DNA of 12,066 bases from Cephalothrix simula (lineage: Eukaryota; Nemertea; Palaeonemertea; Archinemertea; Cephalotrichidae). The number at the start of each line of letters is the position of its first letter. The stretch's first letter is position 1. The stretch lies in assembly GCA_035591015.1 (NCBI GenBank), contig JAXIUW010191513.1:1-12066 (forward strand). The letters are read 5' to 3'. The translations under genes and the position numbers were made by a program. The notes below the pieces were generated by a model. The model did not search any database, had not been told where the DNA came from, and worked only from the letters and a program-made list of their open reading frames with translations. This document shows positions 1 to 7,502 of this stretch, one piece after another.

Positions 1-251
1 AAATGACCCCTCATTGCACTCAAGATACCTGTAGGTAGTGTAGGACCATGAATATGTGACACCCCGTCATAAAAATGCTACATAGCGCTTATCAGGTAGA
101 TGCAATATGTAAAAATATCGTGAAATCTCCAACATTTTCTCGGAAAAATCGACAAAATATCGATTTTTTCAGCGCATGATGCAACAGCCATAAATTTTTT
201 TTTACCAAATGATAGTTTAGAGACTCTAGATTACACTATATTTTTTTTTAA
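1..251. other. Non-coding flank, no gene seen
   Basis: No reading frame or RNA gene is recognisable here. The stretch is AT-rich and holds one small inverted repeat: AAAAATCGA at 144-152 pairs with TCGATTTTT at 160-168 around a 7-base loop. A run of T at 241-249 sits just before the first ATG of the next reading frame. It may be intron or 5' flank of the 252-1166 frame, which I cannot decide from sequence. Confidence 0.4.
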
Positions 252-1166
252 ATGTTCTACGCTCATAGACTGAATTTTAGGGTGTTCAAAGATTTTCGGT
301 ATTGGCGCGCCGGATTCCTTATTTTCTCACCAATACCTACCAATGCTGAAAATTTGAAGAAAATCGACGACTTGATGGATCACTACCTGCCTGATTCTTA
401 CAGACAATGGCTCTTAATCACAGAAAACGAAGAAATAGAAATATATGAAGAATCGGTAAGTATCTATAGGCTTTCAAAATGTCCCATCCTTTAAAAAATG
501 CGTGATCATGCTTATGCTTTAGAGAAGAAAATAGACGAAATTGAAACAAAAACTTCGGCAAAATTTGGCTGTGGGGAGATTACATCATCACTGGATTCCA
601 TCTTACAAAAGCATAACATCGTAAGGCAAGCTTATCATTCTAAATCATTCATTGGAAATCATTGTTCAAAGTATTTAGATCCCCAAGTTCTGTGCAAAAA
701 ACGGAAAAAACTAATAAATATTGCCAAACTATTAGAAACTAAATTCAATAAGTGATTTTCAGAAGTTCATAAAATGATCGGTGGTAACTATCGCATTGAC
801 AGGGAAACATGCAAAAAAATCCGTTTAAAAATTGACGCATACATGGACACCTACAGGAATTTTTTTCCAGACACTTCAATAATAATTAAACAGCATCTCC
901 TCGAAGATCATGTCGTACCCTTCATTTTAAAATGGGGATACGAACTAGGATTTTTTTCTGAGCATGGCGGTGAAAGCATTCATCACCAAATGAGGCTTAT
1001 TTCTGAAAGATATAATGGTGTTCGGAATTATAATCAACGTTTACTTTTAACAATGAATGAACATTGTAGGTATCAGACTCAGTGCCGACTGTTTCCAAAC
1101 GAAAAAGACTTATACATGTTACCAATATTCATTTATCGAGGAAAAATACAAAGAAAGTCTGCATAA
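252..1166 (+). pseudogene. Animal mobile-element-type protein, C-terminal part, two in-frame stops
   Basis: One phase stays open from the ATG at 252 to the stop at 1164-1166, about 305 codons, interrupted by TAA at 492-494 and TGA at 753-755. The middle piece (from ATG 498) has RQAYHSKSFIGNH at its residues 43-55. The last piece (from ATG 774) has HLLEDHVVPF at 41-50 and SEHGGESIH at 62-70. From memory, this spacing resembles the C-terminal half of a large family of uncharacterised, DNA-transposon-associated proteins in cnidarians and molluscs; I cannot name the superfamily or its catalytic residues. The first 80 residues are not recognised. The shared phase across both stops argues for one ancestral gene. 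Splice-like signals lie near both stops (GTAAGT at 456-461, TTTAG ending 522, TTTTCAG ending 762), so part of the interruption could be small introns rather than decay. The N-terminal half is missing or lies upstream of the window. Confidence 0.6.
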
Positions 1167-1192
1167 ATTAGCGCTACTGTTTGGATCATTGA

Positions 1193-1354
1193 ACTAGGGG
1201 AATTCCCTTCGATGATCAATCTCGATGTACTACAGCTAAATCGTATACCGATGAACTAAATCTACTGTGGGAAAACACTGTGAGAATGATAAAAAATTAT
1301 AAACACATTTCAGAGTCAGGATGTCCAAATAACTGGCTTGATCATGTGCACTGA
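1193..1354 (+). pseudogene. Unassigned coding-like frame, about 53 codons
   Basis: This phase is open between the TGA at 1190-1192 and the TGA at 1352-1354. There is no start codon near its upstream end, so it would be an exon or a fragment. The translation is well-mixed and polar (RGIPFDDQSRC, then YTDELNLLWENTV, then a GCPNNWLDHV end) and looks protein-like rather than random AT-rich translation. I do not recognise the family. It lies 26 bases downstream of the 252-1166 frame, in a different phase, so it could be a frameshifted continuation or an independent remnant. It converges on the minus-strand frame at 1387-1635. Confidence 0.3.
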
Positions 1355-1386
1355 TCATTCAATACACTAGTCCATCAAAGGTATTG

Positions 1387-1635
1387 TCAAGTGTCCAGTA
1401 TAGAGCCTTCAATATTGTTTTTATTCCAAAGTGCGATTTTTATTTTAGATTTAATTTCAGGAGGTAAATCATCACTAAACAGAATAGCCCAATTATCAGT
1501 ATTTTTCAAAAAGATGTCATAAAGAGGCATAGCAGGTGTATCTATGATCGCCGGACCATCGTGTTTACTCTAGACCAACAAAAGAAAATGCTTAAGGTCA
1601 CGTACAAGTGATAAACCTGATGGTTTTATTTCGAC
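1387..1635 (-). pseudogene. Unassigned minus-strand coding remnant, one in-frame stop
   Basis: On the minus strand one phase runs from 1635 to a TGA at 1387-1389, about 82 codons, with a single TAG at 1570-1572. The downstream 60 codons read as a compact soluble protein end, including GPAIIDTPAMPLYDIF, then DNWAILFSDDLPPEIKS and WNKNNIEGSILDT before the stop. The composition (PP, W, D-rich, few K/N runs) is unlike translated AT-rich intergenic DNA. The family was not recognised. It is divergent from the membrane-protein remnant at 1905-2518, about 270 bp away, which would suit two genes of one Polinton-type element sharing a promoter region. That link is inference from position only. Confidence 0.4.
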
Positions 1636-1904
1636 TTATTAAAAAATTAATATTTTTGAGCTAAAAAGTCTACGTAAATTCCCGAACTAAATGATATAAA
1701 TTATGTAACGATGAGATAATATTTAACTATTTTTTACTTGGGTTTTGATTCTATTGTCTAATCTTTTAATTATATTGATGGTAACAAATATTTGTCGCAC
1801 AGAGATATAATTTATATCGTTTTTCTCAGAAAAATATGCCGATTTTATTATTCATCAATTTAAAAATCAAAAACTGATTTTTTTAATTGGTTAAAAATAT
1901 ATAG
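1636..1904. other. AT-rich intergenic stretch between divergent remnants
   Basis: Very AT-rich, with no convincing reading frame on either strand. It separates the minus-strand remnant ending at 1635 from the plus-strand membrane-protein remnant. If both belonged to one element, this would be where their divergent promoters lay. No specific promoter motif can be called with confidence. Confidence 0.3.
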
Positions 1905-2518
1905 AGTAGAACCATTGTTATTTTATCGCTAATATTACACTTAAGTTGTGACCCGATTAAACCGAAATGCAAACATGACGGTGAGGATTCACAATTTCTG
2001 ATAAAATTTTTGATAACAAATTTCTCAACTTAAACTTGGCTTTATTATAGAAGATTTAGAAAAAATACCAAGGAGAACAATTTGACATAATTTCACAAGA
2101 ACACGAAAATCAACAACCAGACTTACAAGTACCACTTAAGGAGATAATACAGTTACTCTTTAAAATTGAAGATATAACAATAATTTCCATATTAATTGCT
2201 ATAGAAATGATTTTTACATCACTAGGGTTAGGAAAACCCACAGCAACACCAACCCCTACACCAACTCCATCTAACCCTGATTTTATACCAAACAAAGTTA
2301 AAGATGGATTGAAACAATTAGGTAAATATTTATTGGAATTATAAAAAAAGAGTGCTGCAGTTGTACCAGGAATAATTGGTTCTATTGCCTCATTCCTAAT
2401 TAAAGAGATGGGTAACGTTGCATCATTATTAGCAGAAAATGTATTGATATTTCTATTTCTTGCAGTATCGTTTATAATTTATGGGTTGATTGATTTAGGG
2501 AAAACGTTACTTAAGTAA
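1905..2518 (+). pseudogene. Small membrane/coiled-coil protein remnant, Polinton-element type
   Basis: The remnant spans about 200 codons in more than one phase. It opens with a hydrophobic signal-like stretch (IVILSLILHLSC from 1914) followed by a Cys/acidic segment (CDPIKPKCKHDGED). The phase changes near 2031 and again near 2064. The main phase then runs from about 2066 to the TAA at 2516-2518, with one internal TAA at 2342-2344. In order it carries a polar coiled-coil-like stretch (GEQFDIISQEHEN), a hydrophobic stretch, a TPTPTPTPS linker (about 2243-2275), a KVKDGLKQLGKYLLEL amphipathic segment, a PGIIGSIASFL motif, and a C-terminal membrane helix (VLIFLFLAVSFIIYGLI) with a short basic tail. 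This architecture resembles small membrane proteins I associate with Polinton/Maverick-type elements, though I cannot assign a named gene. A probable role would be a virion or host-membrane protein; that is inference. The opposite-strand frame at 2110-2295 is its shadow. Confidence 0.5.
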
Positions 2519-2567
2519 CTGATTTAGGGAAAACCGGTAAAAAATTATTTAACCCTATTTTTGAAGA

Positions 2568-2586
2568 GGGGGCGGATTCCGCCTCC
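2568..2586. terminator. GC-rich hairpin just after the membrane-protein remnant
   Basis: GGGGGCGG at 2568-2575 can pair with CCGCCTCC at 2579-2586 around a 3-base ATT loop, with one G-T wobble. A T-rich run (GGTTTTTC, from about 2591) follows. It lies 50 bases past the stop of the membrane-protein remnant, in DNA that is otherwise AT-rich. It could have served as a transcript-end or intergenic structure; no experimental basis. Confidence 0.3.
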
Positions 2587-2589
2587 CTA

Positions 2590-3250
2590 AGGTTTTTCAA
2601 AAATATCTCTAAAACGGCGAATCGTAGGAAGCTGAAATTATGCTACTTTTTAATTGAGATTAAAACTCAAATTATACCCAAAAAAAATTCAATGCCCTAG
2701 GTACCCCCAGTGCAGCGCCATGGGCCGCCAAAAATTGAGTTTTTTTCAAAAATTTTCGATAAAAATGTAAAAAATCGGGCGCAGGGCGGAGTTAAGTGGC
2801 GCAAACTGGTTTTTGAGCTTGGATTCATGTTAGTCATTTATCGGAGACCATTTTGAAAAAAAGATGGCGCCAAAATATTGATTTTTTCGGATTTGAGAGT
2901 TTTTGGCCAAATTGGCCCAAAATGACCCTAAAATGGCGCTGGATGACGCCCGGTTCAAAGAAATGCTTCAAAATGAATATTAAATTTCATAAACTACCTT
3001 TACACGGTAAAATCTATGCCCGGGCGTCGTTTGGGCCCCAAAAAAAATTTTGCAATTTTTTTTTTTTTTTTGGCCCTGTAGGGGCCCTGCGCCGAAAAAT
3101 ACATTTTGGTGGACATAGTTTGTTTATTAGGCATTTTTGTTGGATTATACCAGAGAACAGCATTTCTAAGGCCTTTTGCCTACAAATTTGACTAATTTGT
3201 CAAAAAAGCATATTTTTGCCATTTTCATTTTTGCGGCAAATTTTTAAAAA
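2590..3250. other. Non-coding interspersed-repeat sequence, no gene seen
   Basis: This stretch has islands of GC (around 2705-2735, 2775-2800, 3020-3035, 3070-3095) between long A and T runs. It contains repeated variants of GGCGCC/GCGCCA and a T-rich tract at about 3055-3071. The frame at 2853-3191 is low-complexity (F, K, P and W runs) and shows no protein-family signature, so I do not treat it as a gene. The text is typical of an old interspersed repeat that leads into the tandem repeat starting near 3260. Confidence 0.4.
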
Positions 3251-3267
3251 ATACTGATTTCACCCTA

Positions 3268-3745
3268 CCGCCATCCATAGATTTCAGGTCAAGAAAAGGA
3301 TCAAATGCTAATCGGATGCCACCAATCGATTAAGCGACCCATAAAATCACTCAAAACTCCTTCAAAAATTCAAGACAAATTTTAGAAAATCCGGAAGTGA
3401 CCTTGCCGCCATTTTAGATTTTTTAAAAGGTCAATGGAAGGTCAAAATGTTACGCAGATGACACCAATAAATTTAGCAACCCACAAAACCCCTTAATATG
3501 CCTTTGTATTTCAAATATTTGCTTTTTAAGGCAAATCTAAAAACAATCTGGAATGCCCGTGCCGCCATATTCTGAAGGTCAAGGAAAGGTCAAAATATTT
3601 CGAAAGCATTTCCAATCGATTTAGCCACTCCCGAAACCCCCTAGATGACTCTTACAATTTTAATTTTGAAATCTATAAGGGGAGATATGAAAAACCCGGA
3701 AGTAAACTGGCTGCTATTTTGGATTTTCTTAAATTCCGGAAATTG
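3268..3745 (+). repeat. Degenerate tandem repeat, unit about 138-156 bp
   Basis: A shared block, (C/T)GCC(G/A)TTTT-like, followed by GGTCAA-x-GGTCAAA, then CCAAT-CGATTTAGC, then CCC-AAA-CCCC, recurs in the same order. The CCGCCAT core falls at 3268, 3406 and 3562, with a fourth diverged copy (CTGCTAT) at 3711, giving spacings of 138, 156 and 149. Two units also share a preceding CCGGAAGT. That makes about three full copies and a partial one. Divergence between copies is high, so the array is old. No protein is encoded. Confidence 0.7.
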
Positions 3746-3750
3746 CTCAA

Positions 3751-3769
3751 GTATGCCAAGGTGGCATAC
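3751..3769. repeat. Perfect 7-bp hairpin
   Basis: GTATGCC at 3751-3757 is the exact reverse complement of GGCATAC at 3763-3769, with a 5-base AAGGT loop. It lies at the right edge of the degenerate tandem repeat. No function can be assigned. Confidence 0.4.
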
Positions 3770-3837
3770 GACAGATTTAGAATCTACACATAATTCTCGA
3801 CCAAATACCGTCAAAAAACTAAAGTTAAACGCCATTT

Positions 3838-3863
3838 CCAGGTATATCCTCTAGGATACCTGG
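3838..3863. repeat. Nested inverted repeat, 26 bp
   Basis: CCAGGT at 3838-3843 pairs with ACCTGG at 3858-3863. Inside it, ATCCT pairs with AGGAT around a 2-base loop, leaving a 2-base bulge. The site lies at the boundary between the repeat block and the region leading into the polymerase remnant, so it may mark an insertion edge. Confidence 0.4.
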
Positions 3864-3869
3864 CTATTA

Positions 3870-4293
3870 AAACAAAAAAGCATCAAGCTGCCGAAGGTAG
3901 GACTAATGAAAATAGTCAGGACTTCTCATGCTATTGAAAATCTAGCGACACGGAAGAAGTAAACACAAATCATGGTTTTAATGATTGATGACCTAGTTGA
4001 CCTACTTGAATCTGATACAGGGGAAAATACTTAGTTAATACAAACATTTACCTAACAAAATAAAGCAGGAACAATACAAATTAAAATCAATGAAGAAAAG
4101 AAAACGATTACGATTTAAATCTAATTTAAATTTAAGGCTCTTAAAATTGTGCTAAAATATGAGTACCCTAAAATAAGTCTATCATGTATTGTAAAGTTTG
4201 TAAACCCACAGATAATGGAGAAGTAATACGTTGGATAACATCGCATTCATATCAGCTCTTAATTGGTGAACATATTAAAGAAAGACTTAATAA
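3870..4293 (+). other. Possible far N-terminal polymerase remnant, not firm
   Basis: Short open pieces occur on the + strand, for example IDDLVDLLES near 3985 and VLKYEYPKISL near 4150-4180, with many intervening stops. They lie directly upstream of recognisable polymerase sequence on the same strand, so this may be the heavily decayed start of that gene. No motif can be named and the ancestral start codon cannot be placed. No other gene was seen. Confidence 0.25.
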
Positions 4294-5258
4294 GCTTTTA
4301 AAGGAGAAATACAAACCGAGATTGAAGAAAGGTATTTTAAAGGTAGTGGGTTAACCTTGGTAAACATAGAACACTTATCCTTAAACATATACAACCCAAA
4401 AAACATCACAGGTGGTCTTTATGTTGAAAAGTGATGATGAAAAGTGTTTTCTATGATCAATACTAGCAGCGTTATATCCACCTGAAAATGATGCTAATCG
4501 AGTAAGCAAATATAAACCATATAGAAATAAAATTGAAATAGACAAATACCCAGTTAGAATATAAGATATACCAAAGATAGAAAAGGATAACAATCGTATA
4601 ATCAATGTGTTTGAGTACAATGGTCAGTACTCTATTGAACTCTATATCTGTCTGAAAATTATGAATCGAATGACGCTATATTGAGCACTTTTTCAAAACA
4701 GGTAATCACAAAAATAAAGTGTATGTGTGTAAAAGATGTTTAACCACATTCTATAGACAGTCTACATTAGACAAACATAAAAAATTATGAGAGAACCATG
4801 AATATTGTAAAATCATTTTTACCAACTGAAAATGGTAATATATTCAAGTTTAAAAGCTATCATTATAAGAATCGTGTTCCATTTGTAATTTATGCTGATT
4901 TTGAGGCAATAAGTGTTCGACTAAGGTCTTTCGACGGCAGCGAAGTTACAAAGACGTTGCAAGCAACCGAGACAAATGTTAAGGATAAAACAAAAACCAA
5001 CGATGATACAAAGACTAAATCTTATTACCCAGACCTATTTAAATCTCGTTACTACTATTATAGAAAAAAATATGTGATAGAACAGTTTTGTCAAAATTCA
5101 GTCAAAGTTTTATAAAATCTGAAAAAGTAATACCACTTGAAATGACTAAAGAAGACAAACACGACTATAAAAGTCTAACCAACTGTTACTACTGTGATAA
5201 AGAACTAGGTAATGATAGAGTACGTGATCAAGATCATTCAACTGGTACATATAAGTAG
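4294..5258 (+). pseudogene. Protein-primed family B DNA polymerase, N-terminal/exonuclease part (Polinton/adintovirus type)
   Basis: Same-strand pieces in several phases follow the order expected for a Polinton/Maverick or adintovirus polymerase. From 4294: KGSG-L-TLV-N-IE, a typical pre-domain block. From 4433: DDEKCFL, then LAALYPPENDANRVSKYKPY and DIPKIEKDNN, broken by TGA 4454-4456 and TAA 4562-4564. Around 4719-4788: a CKRC...H zinc-knuckle segment ending at a TGA. From 4798: VPFVIYADFEAIS, where DFE (residues 34-36 of that frame) is the exonuclease I motif of the proofreading domain. From 5115: a CYYC...VRDQDH-TG segment matching the endonuclease VII-like knuckle found in this polymerase lineage. 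The frame changes near 4650, 4700, 4815 and 5100. Homology stops at about 5258, where unrelated repeats begin; exonuclease II/III and the start of the palm are missing. The gene would replicate a virus-like transposon from a protein-bound end. It is non-functional as it stands. Confidence 0.85.
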
Positions 5259-5510
5259 TAGAAAGCAAGGTTTCTAAACCACCCGCCATCTTGGATTGTC
5301 CGCCATTTTGTTTTTTATAATTAGTACCTAATTAAGGAACACAACCGGTTATGGCGGCTGGGGGACAGAGATATAACTGAAGGCCACTCGGGCCATAAAA
5401 ATGCAATTTTTTTACGTAATGCACGTAATTCACACTGTTTATATTTACCTGTAAAATACCTTCCGAGAGACATTTCTCAAAGCCACTAGGGCCATGCGGA
5501 CCTCACAGAA
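5259..5510. other. Inserted repeat sequence, no gene seen
   Basis: This starts where the polymerase homology breaks. It contains CCGCCATCTTGG and CCGCCATTTTG near 5281-5310, a palindromic AATTAGTACCTAATTA region near 5318-5335, and TATGGCGGCTGGGG near 5350. Early, looser copies of the GGCCAC motif (near 5383 and 5480) lead into the 21-bp minisatellite. It is probably one insertion or several nested ones; boundaries and target-site duplications are not visible. Confidence 0.4.
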
Positions 5511-5621
5511 GGCCACCAGATTTTAAATGCGGGCCACTGGATTTTAACAAAAGGCCACGAGATTTAAACAGAGGGCCAGTGGATTTCAACAGAAGGACAC
5601 AAGATTTTAACTGCGGGCCAT
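5511..5621. repeat. 21-bp minisatellite, about five copies
   Basis: The motif GGCCAC (or GGCCAG, GGACAC, GGCCAT) begins at 5511, 5532, 5553, 5574, 5595 and 5616, an exact 21-base period with substitutions but no indels. Units alternate between an AAGGCCAC start and a GGGCCA start, suggesting a 42-bp higher-order unit. Both strands have one phase free of stops across most of the array: + reads (R/G)PxDFNx heptads and - reads GPxLKSx heptads. No start codon or flanking protein supports real coding. Confidence 0.8.
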
Positions 5622-6027
5622 ACGTAAATAATTGAAGACCATAATTTAAATAATTTCCTACATTTCAACTACATATAGAAACAAAACGTGCTACTACAAT
5701 GACAAAAATTACTACAATGACAAAAAATAGAATTATACTAAAATAATTTATTATGTACAATACTATAAGGAAAATATGATATTTACAATTAAAAAACTAA
5801 GATTACTACCTAGGATTACTGTTTACTATACTATTTACAATAAAATACTAAGATTAATGCTAAGATTATATTTATTATTTTGCAATATTACTAAGAAATA
5901 TTACTGTTTATAATGCTATTGACTAAGAAAAATTACTACATTACTACTATTTCCTAAGAATTATTAAAAATATTATCAAGAAAAATGATATTTTACAATG
6001 CAAATTATGTTATAACAATTAAAATTA
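5622..6027. other. Very AT-rich spacer, no gene seen
   Basis: Low-complexity DNA with recurring short motifs such as CTAAGATTA and ATTACTAC. One 18-bp step is repeated directly (TACTACAATGACAAAAA at 5692 and 5710). No protein or RNA signal was found. It borders the C-terminal stop of the minus-strand polymerase fragment, so it may be that element's degenerate 3' flank. Confidence 0.35.
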
Positions 6028-6222
6028 TTACAAAATTAACTTATGTCCATATGGAATTGATGTAATTCCATCTTCCAGCACATTACGTTTGTCGTCATAG
6101 GGAGATAAGGATGTCTTTTGCTGCTCTATGGTGTAGATTCTATGACCAACGCTGTCAATTCTTCTCATAGGGTTTTGGTGCGGCAAATTCAACTTTGCGC
6201 CATTTACGGCTGAGAATTCCCA
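6028..6222 (-). pseudogene. C-terminal end of a second family B DNA polymerase, opposite strand
   Basis: On the minus strand 64 codons are open from 6222 to the TAA at 6028-6030, with no internal stop. The end reads HRIYTIEQQKTSLSPYDDKR, followed by LEDGITSIPYGH. This matches the characteristic C-terminus of Polinton/adintovirus-type polymerases (IYT..K..LSPYDDKR..L.DGI.TL.YGH). The + strand polymerase has its own, more diverged version of the same end at 10295-10370, so this is a second gene copy and not an inverted piece of the first. Upstream on the minus strand (beyond 6222) a TGA closes the frame and no more of the polymerase is recognisable, so only the terminal fragment is here. It lies within the gap separating the two halves of the + strand polymerase, which suggests a later insertion or rearrangement. 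Confidence 0.75.
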
Positions 6223-7058
6223 TCAGGTACCACACAAAAAGTAGGGTTGACATGCCTCTCCGTACAATGGTCCCATTATAAATTGTATACGTTATCAATG
6301 CTTAAAGCATTAAATCATTGTATCTATTGTATAAAAGCATTAAATCATTGTATCTATTGTATAATTTTTTTTCCAAAAAAAATCTACTAAATAACTCCCT
6401 ATCACAAAACCAGGTACAAAATAATAGTTGGAAACTCTTGATGCTTCTTAATTTAGTTCGGAATCTAAAAAATAGGTTCCGCCACTAATGATATGCTGGA
6501 GTCTAGATAATTAATCGGTTATGTAGGCAAAAACGCTTAATCGATATCGATTTAGTTAAAATAAATAAAATGACTGTCAAAACCATTCAGGTATACCAAA
6601 AACCTTGTCAAAATTTAATCATACCCTAAGTTCAAAAATTATGGTAAAATTTCGGTTAAGGTTTACAATATCTTTTTTTTTTTTAATTTAGAATATTTAT
6701 TTTTCAAATTAGCACTATATAACATACTGTATACACACATTTTAGAAAAGGCGCGGATATACATTATGAAATGAAAGTGATATGAAACTGAGATTGTATA
6801 GCATGGAAAGTTTCGGAAAAGAAGAGCGATATGGAATTGAAATGGTTATAGACGAATGAAAAACAAACAAAAAATATACATCAAATAAAATAGTAACATG
6901 TTATAATTTCTCACTGCAGAGGCTTAGTATCGACCATGCATAAAAGCTATGGTAGTATCAACAAATGAAAATATATATCAAACCACATCGATATATCAAA
7001 TATGCCATAGAAAATTATCGCTTTACCGGTAAAAATCTAAAATTCCATGTCTAATTTA
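6223..7058. other. AT-rich intergenic and repeat DNA, no gene seen
   Basis: No coding remnant is recognisable. Contents are an exact 30-bp tandem duplication (6304-6363, listed separately), a 14-bp perfect palindrome AATCGATATCGATT at 6539-6552, and a T run near 6672-6684. The rest is plain AT-rich sequence. It probably includes the left side of the TTAA-ended element whose right end is near 7498, but I could not find a matching left terminus. Confidence 0.35.
6304..6363. repeat. Two exact 30-bp tandem copies
   Basis: A 30-base unit beginning AAAGCATTAAATC and ending CTATTGTATA occurs at 6304-6333 and again, without any mismatch, at 6334-6363. Perfect identity in otherwise decayed DNA points to a recent duplication by slippage, or to an assembly artefact. 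Confidence 0.9.
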
Positions 7059-7498
7059 AATAGATCCAAAATAGCCCATTTAGGCTTGGCACTTTAGGGA
7101 ACAAAACCCTTGGCCTCCTTTTGCTAAAATTAGCATAAAATCAACAATTTTAGTTGACATCTCTCAAACTATAGTAATATAGCTATTATACATGAATCTA
7201 ACATCAAAATAGTGATATCTTTAGCATATGTGACATATGTGATGCTAGGGGTTGTTATTTCTCAGAAATAAGGTCAAATTTTCAAATCCAAGATGGCCGC
7301 CAGGTCATGTGACGTCATGTTGTCATAGTAACATAAGTTTTTTTATTACCGTTAGGTAGCCCTTACCTAACAGTATAAACCAAAAGTTTTTGAATTATTA
7401 TAATATTTAGTCTGTTACAAGAGCTTATTTGAATAGACCCAAAATAGCCTATTTTAGGCTTGGCACTTTAGGGAACAAAACCCTTGGCACTGAAAGGG
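7059..7498. mobile_element. TTAA-ended repeat (piggyBac-like end), with internal duplicate
   Basis: A block of about 56 bp including GGCTTGGCACTTTAGGGAAC occurs at 7059-7114 and again, with few mismatches, at about 7432-7488, 373 bp apart in direct orientation. The second copy runs into CACTGAAAGGG directly followed by TTAA at 7499-7502. Read inward on the minus strand this is TTAA, CCCTTTCAGTGCC, the style of a piggyBac-superfamily end, and close in pattern to the complete element at 9061-9952 (both have CCCT, CAG and subterminal AGTGCC). Between the copies lie AGATGGCCGCC (7291) and TGACGTCA (7310-7317). No left end with TTAA was found, so the element is truncated or its left border has decayed. 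There is no transposase gene. Confidence 0.5.
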
Positions 7499-7502
7499 TT
7501 AA

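Noticed and set aside
2110-2295. Minus-strand open frame of 61 codons with GVGVGVGV
   Set aside because: It is the reverse shadow of the Thr-Pro linker of the plus-strand membrane-protein remnant.
2549-2560. TTAACCCTA considered as another piggyBac-like end
   Set aside because: No matching inverted end followed by TTAA was found at a plausible distance; a chance match is likely in this composition.
2853-3191. Plus-strand open frame of 112 codons
   Set aside because: Low-complexity translation rich in F, K, P and W that arises from the GC islands and T runs of an interspersed repeat; no family motif.
3641-3854. Overlapping open frames on both strands
   Set aside because: They lie in the end of the degenerate tandem repeat and mirror each other; neither shows a protein signature.
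4381-4620. Minus-strand hydrophobic open frame of 79 codons
   Set aside because: It is antisense to recognisable polymerase sequence (LAALYPPENDANRVSKY) on the plus strand.
5511-5621. Minisatellite considered as a CRISPR array
   Set aside because: The 21-bp units are contiguous with no unique spacers, and the host context is eukaryotic.
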